From: Acidimicrobiia bacterium
Lineage (GTDB): Bacteria; Actinomycetota; Acidimicrobiia; IMCC26256; JAENVU01
Length of the DNA stretch: 6,997 nucleotides
NCBI GenBank assembly: GCA_016650415.1
Contig: JAENVU010000480.1
Location: 1 to 6,997, forward strand
Reading direction: 5' to 3'
A model generated the notes under the pieces. The model made no database searches and had not been told where the DNA came from. It worked only from the letters and a program-made list of their open reading frames with translations. Positions 1-6,262 of this stretch are shown piece after piece. Position 1 is the first letter of the stretch; each line of letters starts with the position of its first letter. The position numbers and the translations under genes were made by a program.

Positions 1-1419
1 GCCGATCACGAACTGGCGCAACGGGGTGTCGGGCGGCGGCGGGGCGACGACGATCCGCTTCCAGGTCCGCCCCCCGTCGACCGACTTGACGAACCTGATC
101 CAGGTGGCGGTGAAGATGGTGCGGTCGGAGCCGTACTCCGGTGAGAAGACGACGTTGTGCATTCGCCACAGGGGCAGCACCTTGTTGCCCTCTCCGAGGG
201 TATCCAGCCGTAGACCGCGATCACTCGGCGTGAACGATGCGCCGCCGTCCCGCGAGATGAAGGTGCCCTTCACGTACGTGTTGACGACGACCGTATGGTC
301 GGTGTCGAAGTCGGGTGACACCGCAAGGCCGGAGATGTAGTCAGCTTGGGTCTGCACCTCGGACCACGCTGCACCACCATCGTCCGACACGAACAGGCCG
401 TCGTAGCCGGCCAGGAACAAGCGCTGCCCGGGGGACTGCGGCGCGACCGCCAGCGAACGGAACTGGGGTGACTTGATCGTGACGGCCTGTTCATCGCCGG
501 TGAGACCCCTTCGCTGGGGGGTCCAGGTGCTACCGCCGTCGGTCGACCGGAAGACTCCCCTGTGCCATGTCGATGCCCAGACGCTCTGGTCCCGGGCGTA
601 CGTACGCGACACAACGAGGGAGTAGACCGGCGCACCGGCGAGCCGTCCCCCCATCTTGGCCCAGGTTTCGCCGCGGTCGTCACTCCGGAGCACGCCACCA
701 GACTCGGTCCCCGCGAACAGCGGGCCAGACGGCGCGGCAGTGATGGCGGTGATCGGTGCGGTCGCCGATGGCGCAGCCTGCACGCGGAACGAGCGGCCGT
801 CGTCGTCGGACAGCAGCAGCTCCCCACGCGAGTTGCCGGCCACGACCCTGCCGTCTCGGCCGGGGACGAACACCAGCGCCCCGATCCCAGACACGCTGGG
901 GACGTCAGACCAGGAACGCCCACCGTCGTCGGTGCGGGCGAGAGTGCCGAAGATTCCCCCTCGCGCGACCACGACCTCGGACGATCGCGGCGAAACCGTG
1001 ACGTCCGCCGTGTTCGCACTCCCCGGGCTGACGGCGGTGGAACGCCATTGCCGTCCGCCGTCGTCGGAGCGGTACACACCGCCACCCCTCGACGTGAGGT
1101 AGACGATGCGGGGATCCGACGGCGCGAAGCCGATCCGTGCCATGGGGAAGTTGGGATCGAGCCCGACCGGGGTCTCCCGGAATCGGCGGCCGCCGTCGGT
1201 CGAACGCAGCACGCGGTTGCCAGAAATCGTGAGCACGGTCCGATCCGAGGCGTACGCCGGAGACACGGCGACGTCGACGATCACGTCGTGGGGCGTATGT
1301 GCCCCCGCCGGTGCATCGATGCTGACGAGCATTGCCGATGCCATTGCTGCCAACAGGACGAACGACGCCGCGCGGCGTCGACGCCCTCGCTGCCCCGCTT
1401 CGAGCCTGTCGATCGGCAC
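1..1419 (-). CDS. Secreted Asp-box (BNR/Ycf48-like) beta-propeller protein, C-terminus outside window
   Basis: I translated this frame by hand. It is open for 473 codons from a GTG at 1419 to the left edge, so the 3' end is missing. The N-terminus is a signal peptide: an Arg-rich n-region (residues 1-16), a hydrophobic stretch around 17-33, and a likely cleavage after AGA at residue 40. The rest is built of Asp-box turns of the form S-x-D-x-G-x-x-W/F. I count nine: residues 72-80, 117-125, 162-170, 203-211, 245-253, 291-299, 344-352, 388-396 and 445-453. A second motif, SPxxxxDxT(V/I), precedes strands at about 53, 369 and 427. Such repeats form sialidase/Ycf48-type propellers, but Asp-boxes are structural and I see no sialidase catalytic set, so no enzyme activity is claimed. 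An in-frame TAG lies 17 codons upstream of the GTG, and no other start fits. The protein is probably extracytoplasmic. Its ligand is unknown. Confidence 0.88.
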   Translation of the reverse strand, partial: MPIDRLEAGQRGRRRRAASFVLLAAMASAMLVSIDAPAGAHTPHDVIVDVAVSPAYASDRTVLTISGNRVLRSTDGGRRFRETPVGLDPNFPMARIGFAPSDPRIVYLTSRGGGVYRSDDGGRQWRSTAVSPGSANTADVTVSPRSSEVVVARGGIFGTLARTDDGGRSWSDVPSVSGIGALVFVPGRDGRVVAGNSRGELLLSDDDGRSFRVQAAPSATAPITAITAAPSGPLFAGTESGGVLRSDDRGETWAKMGGRLAGAPVYSLVVSRTYARDQSVWASTWHRGVFRSTDGGSTWTPQRRGLTGDEQAVTIKSPQFRSLAVAPQSPGQRLFLAGYDGLFVSDDGGAAWSEVQTQADYISGLAVSPDFDTDHTVVVNTYVKGTFISRDGGASFTPSDRGLRLDTLGEGNKVLPLWRMHNVVFSPEYGSDRTIFTATWIRFVKSVDGGRTWKRIVVAPPPPDTPLRQFVIG

Positions 1420-1425
1420 GAGGGC

Positions 1426-1431
1426 AGCGTA
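1426..1431 (-). promoter_or_regulatory. Candidate -10 box for leaderless expression of the propeller gene
   Basis: Read on the minus strand, TACGCT matches the actinobacterial -10 pattern TAnnnT. It ends exactly 6 nt before the GTG start at 1419, which would put transcription start on the first base of the start codon. No Shine-Dalgarno sequence lies upstream of the GTG, which fits a leaderless mRNA. I could not find a convincing -35 element 16-19 nt upstream. TAnnnT is a weak pattern, so the support comes mainly from the spacing and the missing ribosome site. Confidence 0.4.
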
Positions 1432-1471
1432 GATGCCGGAGGAGCACGACCGAGACGCCCTGACGCGCTGC

Positions 1472-1477
1472 TACCTT
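1472..1477 (+). promoter_or_regulatory. Possible -10 box for the multidomain glycosyltransferase gene
   Basis: TACCTT fits TAnnnT and lies in the 92-bp region between the two divergent genes. It would give a leader of roughly 28 nt that includes the ribosome binding site. No clear -35 is visible. This is only a candidate; the gene could also be transcribed from another point in the short divergent region. Confidence 0.22.
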
Positions 1478-1495
1478 TCCGGTCCGGCCAGCGAG

Positions 1496-1504
1496 AGGGA
1501 GGAA
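1496..1504 (+). promoter_or_regulatory. Ribosome binding site for the 1093-residue gene
   Basis: AGGGAGGAA contains a strong GGAGG core that ends 9 nt before the ATG at 1512. It fixes that start codon. It contrasts with the GTG starts of the propeller gene and of the first hexapeptide gene, which have no such site. Confidence 0.8.
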
Positions 1505-1511
1505 CCGCACC

Positions 1512-4500
1512 ATGTTTCCGCTATGGGACGTTGCTATCGCACCAATTCTCCACGCCGCCGGCGCGCGCCGGGTGGTCGAGATCGGCGCGCTGCGCGGCGA
1601 GACGACCATCAAGATGCTCGATGACCTCGGCCCTGACGCCGAACTCCACGTCATCGATCCCGTCCCCGATTTCGACCCCCGCGAGCACGAGCGGGCGTTC
1701 CCCGGCCGCTACGTCTTCCACGAGGCGCTGAGCCTCGAGGTACTTCCCACGCTGCCGCCAATGGATGCTGCGCTGATCGACGGCGATCACAACTGGTACA
1801 CGGTGTATCACGAGCTGCGGCTCCTGTCCGAGGGTGCGCGCCGCGCCGGAGCACCCATGCCGGTCATGGTGATGCACGACGTCGGCTGGCCCTACGGGCG
1901 CCGCGACCTCTACTACGCGCCGGAGCAGATCCCCGAGGAGTTCCGTCAGCCCTACGCACAACGCGGGATGCGGCCCGGGGGAAAGAAGCTGATCGAGCGC
2001 GGCGGACTCAACCCCACGATGTGCAACGCGTTGGAGGAAGGGGGACCACGAAACGGAGTGATGACGGGCCTCGACGACTTCGTCGCCGAGTACGACCGCC
2101 CCTTGCGGGTCGTGGTCTTGCCGATCTACTTCGGTCTGGCCATCGTCGTCGAAGAGTCGCGCTTGTCCGAGCAACCCGAACTCGCCGCCGCACTCGATCA
2201 CCTCGAGAGTGCCGAGGGACGCGGTCGTCTTCTCGAAGTCGCCGAGCAAGTTCGCCTGCGGGCGATGATGTTCCAGCACAACGTCTACTTCCAGGAGAAT
2301 CAGCAACTCGCCCGGGCGCGGCGGCGCTATCTCGAGGTCGTCAAGTCAGCGCTCTTGAACGAGCACTACCTGGACCACGAAGTCAGGTTCGAACTGCTCG
2401 TCGAACACATCACCAAGGCCCGGCCGCTCGTTCCGAACCAGCTGCGCGACCCGGTCCGCAACGAACAGACCGCGTACCGGCGCATCGCCCGCAACCGCTT
2501 CGGACCGGGCGGACCGGACGCGGGCGCCGCGACGAACTTCCTGCCCTACACGCCGATGGGTCGCGCCCAACTCGACCACCTCGAGCACTGTCTTGACACC
2601 GTGTGCGCGGCCCAGGTCCCGGGAGACCTCGTGGAATACGGCACCGGACGCGGTGGCGGGGCGATCTTCATGAGGGCCTACCTCGACGCACACGAGATCG
2701 CCGAGCGCAATGTCCTGGTCGCAGATCGGTTCCGGGCCGCTGAACCACCAGCGACGGCACCCACCCTGCCTGCCCAGGGCATCGCCGGACTCCGAGCGGA
2801 TCTCAACCTGGTCCGAGACGGGTTCGAGCGATTCGGCGTGCTCGACGACCGTGTCGCCTTCCTCCAGGGCCCGGCGGACGCGACGCTGCGCGATGTCGCG
2901 GACCGCTCTATCGCCCTGCTGCGCATCGGACGTGGCACCGGCACCGACGCACGGGCCGTACTCGAGGCCCTCTACGACCAGGTTCCCGATGGGGGCTACG
3001 TGGTCGTCGACGACCGGCCGGATTCGCAGTGCCGCCAGCAGGTCGATGCTTTCCGCCGGGAGCGCGGAATCTCGACGCCGCTCGAACCGGTTGACGCCGC
3101 GGCGGTCGCGTGGCGACGATCTCACGCCGACGAGGCCACCACGACCGCGACGCCGACCGCAGCTGATCTCCGGCCTGCCCATCCGCCACTTGCTCCCCCA
3201 TCACCGCCCGAGCCCGTCGACCTCTCGGTCGTGGCGGTCTTCTACAACATGCGCCGCGAGGCGGCACGCACACTCCACTCGCTCTCGCGCGCCTACCAGG
3301 AAGGGCTCGAGGACGTGACCTACGAGGTCATCGTGGTCGAGAACGGCTCCGATCCGGACCAGCGGCTGTCGCCGGAGTTCGTGAGCAGCTTCGGGCCGGA
3401 GTTCCGCTTGCTCGATGTCGGCCCGGGGGCCGAGCCATCGCCGGTCCGGGCGCTCAACCAGGGGATACGCGCCGGACGCGGCCGCGCCTTCGCCTTGATG
3501 ATCGATGGCGCACACGTGCTCACGCCGGGGGTGCTGCATTTCGGCCTCGCGGGTCTGCGCACCTACGCACCGGCGATCGTCGCAACCCAGCAGTGGTACG
3601 TCGGCCCTGGCCAACAGGGCGACGCCATGGATGACGGGTACGACCAGGAGTACGAAGACCGTCTCTTCGAGTCGATCCGCTGGCCGAGCGCAGGCCACCG
3701 ACTGTTCGAGATCGGCAACTTCGTCGGAGACCGGGACTGGCTCGACGGCCTGTGGGAGAGCAACTGCATGTTCGTGCCACGCGCGCAGCTCGAGCAGGTC
3801 GGATGCTTCGACGAGAGCTTCGACATGCCGGGTGGTGGCTACGCGAACCTCGAACTGTACGAGCGGCTCGGCTCCTCCCCCGACGTCACGGTGTGCACGA
3901 TCCTCGGCGAGGGATCGTTCCACCAGGTCCACGGCGGTACGACGACCAACCAGACCGATGCCGCCCTGCGCCGCGACCGCGTCTTCGGGTACAGCCGCCA
4001 CTATGGCGAGCTGCGCGGCCGGCCGTTCAAGGGGCCCGGAAAGCCCATTCACTTCGTCGGTCGCGTCCCGAACCAGGCCGCGCGCCGATCGAAGCCCAGA
4101 CGTATGTCGGCGGCCGCGTTCACCGAAAGCGCTCGCGCCGGCAACGACGGCGTCCCAACCTCGCCGACGCCGGTCCCCCAGGAACTCGAGGCGGGATTCA
4201 CCGAGGCGGTGTGGCGGAGCCTGCCGTGGACCAACACCACCTGGCTCGGACGCCGGATCACGAGCGCACCGACCGATCTCCTCGCGTACCAGGAGATCAT
4301 CGCAGAGGTCCGACCCGACTGGATCGTCGAGATCGGCGCCGGTGACGGCGGGCGCTCGCTCTTCCTCGCGTCGATCTGCGAACTCGTCGGCCACGGAGAG
4401 GTGCTCGCGATCGACACCGAAGTCGCCACGGAGTCCCCGCAACACCCGCGCCTTCGTTACCTCGCCGGGATCGCCCTCGAGCAGGCCGTCCGCGACGAGG

Positions 4501-4793
4501 TGGACCGGATCGTCGGCTCGGGCCGTGCGCTCGTGGTCCTCGGCGCCTGCACCGACCGGGTGAGCACCGTCGGTCAGTTCCGGTCCTACGCCTCGCTGGT
4601 ACCGGTCGGGTCCTATGTGGTCGTCACCGACACGATCGTGAACGGCAACCCGGTGTGGCCGGCGTTCGGCCCGGGGCCCCTCGAGGCGTTGAAGCAGGTG
4701 CTCAACACCGACGGCCGATTCATGACGGATCCGCTCATGGAGAAGTATTCACTGACGTTCAACCCCGGCGGGTTCCTCCGCCGCGTGTCCTGA
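1512..4793 (+). CDS. Four-domain methyltransferase / TylF-like / GT2 glycosyltransferase / CmcI-like fusion
   Basis: A cytosolic 1093-residue protein, apparently for glycan assembly and tailoring. Residues 1-210 form a class I SAM methyltransferase of the Methyltransf_24 type: glycine loop VVEIGALRGET (21-31), HVIDP (46-50), acidic motif IDGDH (89-93) and MHDV (121-124). Residues 270-540 are TylF/macrocin-O-methyltransferase-like: a helical lead-in, TPMGRAQLDHLEHC, GDLVEYGTGRGG (361-372) and GGYVVVDD (494-501). The expected LDGD loop is instead IGRG (472-475). A Pro/Ala/Thr-rich linker (538-567) leads to a GT2 domain (569-855) with SVVAVFYN, VVENGSDP, a DGAH in place of DxD (665-668) and an FDESFDMPGGG acceptor segment. 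After a second linker, residues 890-1093 are CmcI-like: RPDWIVEIGAGDGG, DTIVNGNPV and FNPGGFLRRV. This domain also lacks the usual LDSDH (LGACT, 1010-1014). The start is set by the Shine-Dalgarno at 1496-1504. The domain calls are firm; the substrates are unknown. Confidence 0.9.
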   Translation: MFPLWDVAIAPILHAAGARRVVEIGALRGETTIKMLDDLGPDAELHVIDPVPDFDPREHERAFPGRYVFHEALSLEVLPTLPPMDAALIDGDHNWYTVYHELRLLSEGARRAGAPMPVMVMHDVGWPYGRRDLYYAPEQIPEEFRQPYAQRGMRPGGKKLIERGGLNPTMCNALEEGGPRNGVMTGLDDFVAEYDRPLRVVVLPIYFGLAIVVEESRLSEQPELAAALDHLESAEGRGRLLEVAEQVRLRAMMFQHNVYFQENQQLARARRRYLEVVKSALLNEHYLDHEVRFELLVEHITKARPLVPNQLRDPVRNEQTAYRRIARNRFGPGGPDAGAATNFLPYTPMGRAQLDHLEHCLDTVCAAQVPGDLVEYGTGRGGGAIFMRAYLDAHEIAERNVLVADRFRAAEPPATAPTLPAQGIAGLRADLNLVRDGFERFGVLDDRVAFLQGPADATLRDVADRSIALLRIGRGTGTDARAVLEALYDQVPDGGYVVVDDRPDSQCRQQVDAFRRERGISTPLEPVDAAAVAWRRSHADEATTTATPTAADLRPAHPPLAPPSPPEPVDLSVVAVFYNMRREAARTLHSLSRAYQEGLEDVTYEVIVVENGSDPDQRLSPEFVSSFGPEFRLLDVGPGAEPSPVRALNQGIRAGRGRAFALMIDGAHVLTPGVLHFGLAGLRTYAPAIVATQQWYVGPGQQGDAMDDGYDQEYEDRLFESIRWPSAGHRLFEIGNFVGDRDWLDGLWESNCMFVPRAQLEQVGCFDESFDMPGGGYANLELYERLGSSPDVTVCTILGEGSFHQVHGGTTTNQTDAALRRDRVFGYSRHYGELRGRPFKGPGKPIHFVGRVPNQAARRSKPRRMSAAAFTESARAGNDGVPTSPTPVPQELEAGFTEAVWRSLPWTNTTWLGRRITSAPTDLLAYQEIIAEVRPDWIVEIGAGDGGRSLFLASICELVGHGEVLAIDTEVATESPQHPRLRYLAGIALEQAVRDEVDRIVGSGRALVVLGACTDRVSTVGQFRSYASLVPVGSYVVVTDTIVNGNPVWPAFGPGPLEALKQVLNTDGRFMTDPLMEKYSLTFNPGGFLRRVS

Positions 4794-4864
4794 CCGGGCT
4801 CCACACCGGCCAAAGTGTCTCGCGCCGGAAGGACGTCAGCGCCATCGGTGCGACATCACCCGGC

Positions 4865-4870
4865 TACAGT
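4865..4870 (+). promoter_or_regulatory. Candidate -10 box for the first hexapeptide acyltransferase gene
   Basis: TACAGT matches TAnnnT and lies 9 nt upstream of the GTG at 4880, in the 86-bp gap after the multidomain gene. There is no Shine-Dalgarno sequence before the GTG, so a leaderless or near-leaderless transcript is plausible. If so, this gene would have its own promoter and would not depend on read-through from upstream. No clear -35 is present. The gap has no strong terminator hairpin, so co-transcription with the upstream gene also remains possible. Confidence 0.4.
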
Positions 4871-4879
4871 CCCGACGCA

Positions 4880-5479
4880 GTGAAAGTTCCTCGCCTCCGG
4901 CGGTCGAAGCGCCCGATCATGCGCGAGTTGCACCAGCGCCATCCCGGATTCCGGGCCGCGGTCCTCGCCGATCTGATGGCCAACCAAAAGCCGGACGGTT
5001 TGCAACAACGGCCTTCGACTCGAATCGCGACCGTTGCCGAGGTACTCCGCCTCGCCATGGACAGCGACGCCTTCGGCGCCCTCGTGCTCTATCGGCTGAA
5101 GACGGCATGTCAACGGCACGACATCCCCTGGGTCCCTCGCCTGGCGCATCGGCTCGCAATCGCGTGGGCGCAAGTGTCCATCGGCGACCCGGTGGTCATG
5201 CATCCGGGCGTCCGGATTCCTCACGGCCAGATCGTCATCGACGGGTTCGTCGAGATCCATCCCGGTGCCAAGATCCGACCCTTCGTCACGATCGGACTTC
5301 GGGAGGGCATCTACGAGGGCCCGACCATCCACCGCAACGTCGCGATCGGGACCGGTGCAAAGATCATCGGCCCGGTCACCATCGGGGAGGGCGCGGTCAT
5401 CGGTGCCAACGCCGTCGTGGTCGACGACGTCCCCGCCGGTGCCGTCGTGGCCGGTGTCCCCGCCCGCATCAGGCAGTAG
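4880..5479 (+). CDS. Hexapeptide-repeat (left-handed beta-helix) acyltransferase, serine acetyltransferase-like, copy A
   Basis: A 199-residue protein that probably O-acetylates a sugar or small molecule using acetyl-CoA. Residues 1-85 are helical, like the N-terminal part of serine acetyltransferases. From about 99 to 199 there are hexapeptide turns: IGDPVVMHPG, IPHGQIVIDG, GPTI, VAIGTGAKIIGPVTIG, IGANAVVVDDVPAGAVVAGVPARI. The last is the CoA-binding end typical of this fold. His115 in the PHG motif matches the catalytic His of serine acetyltransferases. By alignment from memory, the partner Asp of CysE is Ser100 here, and the substrate-contacting His before PKI is Gly. Serine may therefore not be the substrate. 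The frame is open upstream to 4655, but an earlier start would lie inside the preceding gene. The GTG at 4880 is the first usable start after that gene; the ATG at 4919 is the alternative. It is paralogous to the convergent gene at 5574-6245. Confidence 0.85.
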   Translation: MKVPRLRRSKRPIMRELHQRHPGFRAAVLADLMANQKPDGLQQRPSTRIATVAEVLRLAMDSDAFGALVLYRLKTACQRHDIPWVPRLAHRLAIAWAQVSIGDPVVMHPGVRIPHGQIVIDGFVEIHPGAKIRPFVTIGLREGIYEGPTIHRNVAIGTGAKIIGPVTIGEGAVIGANAVVVDDVPAGAVVAGVPARIRQ

Positions 5480-5549
5480 CGCCGAACCTCGCCGCCGGCC
5501 CGACTCTCCATCTGCAACACGGGGCGCGTTCCTCGGAGCGTGAGGTGGG

Positions 5550-5572
5550 CGCCGGTGGCGTCGGAACCGGCG
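5550..5572. terminator. Hairpin between the two convergent acyltransferase genes
   Basis: A perfect 7-bp inverted repeat, CGCCGGT / ACCGGCG, with a 9-nt loop lies in the 94-bp gap between the convergent stop codons. It begins one base after the TGA of the minus-strand gene and about 70 nt after the TAG of the plus-strand gene. There is no T-tract on either side. If it terminates transcription it is an atypical, U-less hairpin, which is common in high-GC actinobacteria. A chance dyad in GC-rich DNA is also possible. Confidence 0.4.
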
Positions 5573-5573
5573 T

Positions 5574-6245
5574 TCACTCGGGGAGAATGATCCGAGCCGG
5601 GACCCCGACCGCAGTTGCGCCGGCCGGAACGTCGGTGAGCACCACCGAGTTCGCACCGATCCTCGCTCGGTTTCCCACCTTGACCGGACCGAGCACCTTC
5701 GCTCCGGTCCCGATCGCCACCCCGGCTCCGATCGTCGGCCCGCCGGCGCCCGTGTTCACCCGCCCGAGCGTCGTGAACGGGGACAGGACCACGTTGGGGC
5801 CCACCTGAACGCCACCATTCACGACGATGTGACCATGAGGTATCTGCACCCCGGGCTGTATGACCACGGGGTCACCGATACAGATCCCACCGTGGGTCAC
5901 TGCGAGATGATGAAACAGGCGAGGCAGAAACGGGATCCGGTGAGTTTGGCAACGCGCCTTTGCTCGGTAGCAGATCTGACCGAAGAACGAATCGGTGACC
6001 ATCGCCAGGCGAACGATCTGGATCACGGCATCCGCCTTGTTCCGGAACTCGTAGCGTTCGCCCCGTCGCCGCATCGTGACCCGCGCGTCGGCGAGCACCG
6101 CAGTCGCAAACGGCGGCTGTTGGCTGCGCACCGCGGCCCAGTACCAAGAGGTGTCCTGCCCCGCCCGAATACCCAAGAGGCCTCGTCGCCAGGACTCCAC
6201 CTTGTTCCGAACTCGTCGACGCATCGATCCGGGGTCTTCGGGCAT
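5574..6245 (-). CDS. Hexapeptide-repeat (left-handed beta-helix) acyltransferase, serine acetyltransferase-like, copy B
   Basis: A 223-residue paralogue of the convergent gene at 4880-5479. Over the 119-residue core I count about 66 identities by hand. The first ~95 residues are helical and basic. The beta-helix follows: CIGDPVVIQPGVQIPHG (122-138), GGPTIGAGVAIGTGAKVLG and IGANSVVLTDVPAGATAVG, ending in VPARIILPE. His137 in PHG is the likely catalytic residue. As in copy A, the CysE Asp position (Cys122 here) and the HPKI histidine (GPTI here) differ from serine acetyltransferase. I chose the ATG at 6245 because it follows the PhyH stop by 17 nt with a weak GAGAGG at 6257-6262. The frame runs up to 6320, but an earlier start would overlap the PhyH coding sequence. 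The ATG at 6224 is possible. It is probably co-transcribed with the PhyH gene, acting as an O-acyl tailoring enzyme. Confidence 0.85.
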   Translation of the reverse strand: MPEDPGSMRRRVRNKVESWRRGLLGIRAGQDTSWYWAAVRSQQPPFATAVLADARVTMRRRGERYEFRNKADAVIQIVRLAMVTDSFFGQICYRAKARCQTHRIPFLPRLFHHLAVTHGGICIGDPVVIQPGVQIPHGHIVVNGGVQVGPNVVLSPFTTLGRVNTGAGGPTIGAGVAIGTGAKVLGPVKVGNRARIGANSVVLTDVPAGATAVGVPARIILPE

Positions 6246-6262
6246 GGGAACGGGCGCCTCTC

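Noticed and set aside
1021..1210. Short repeated DNA words such as CCGCCGTCGTCGG on the plus strand
   Set aside because: These are the codons of the repeated Asp-box turns (S-D-D-G-G) of the minus-strand protein, not an independent DNA repeat or a CRISPR array.
905..1654. A 249-codon minus-strand open frame
   Set aside because: It is an out-of-frame shadow of the propeller gene, crosses the divergent promoter region and overlaps the start of the multidomain gene. It has no domain signal.
562..1731. A 389-codon open frame on the plus strand
   Set aside because: It lies antisense to the propeller gene and runs into the multidomain gene. Its translation is rich in Arg/His/Pro with no recognisable motif, while the opposite strand carries nine Asp-boxes and a signal peptide.
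3201..4445. A 414-codon minus-strand open frame opposite the GT2 and CmcI-like region
   Set aside because: It is a typical long antisense frame in high-GC DNA, with no motif. The plus-strand reading gives clear GT2 and CmcI-like signatures across the same bases.
4655..4879. Upstream extension of the first acyltransferase to a 274-codon form
   Set aside because: The extra 75 codons overlap the 3' end of the multidomain gene by about 140 bases, have shadow-like composition and no counterpart in the paralogue. The GTG at 4880 is the first start after the preceding stop.
4794..4879. Possible terminator after the multidomain gene
   Set aside because: Only short CCGG-type self-complementary words are present, with no stem longer than about 4 bp and no T-tract, so no terminator is called.
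5107..5808. A 233-codon plus-strand frame spanning both acyltransferases
   Set aside because: It crosses the end of copy A in another frame and lies antisense to copy B, with Arg/Pro-rich composition. Both overlapping frames have clear beta-helix repeats.
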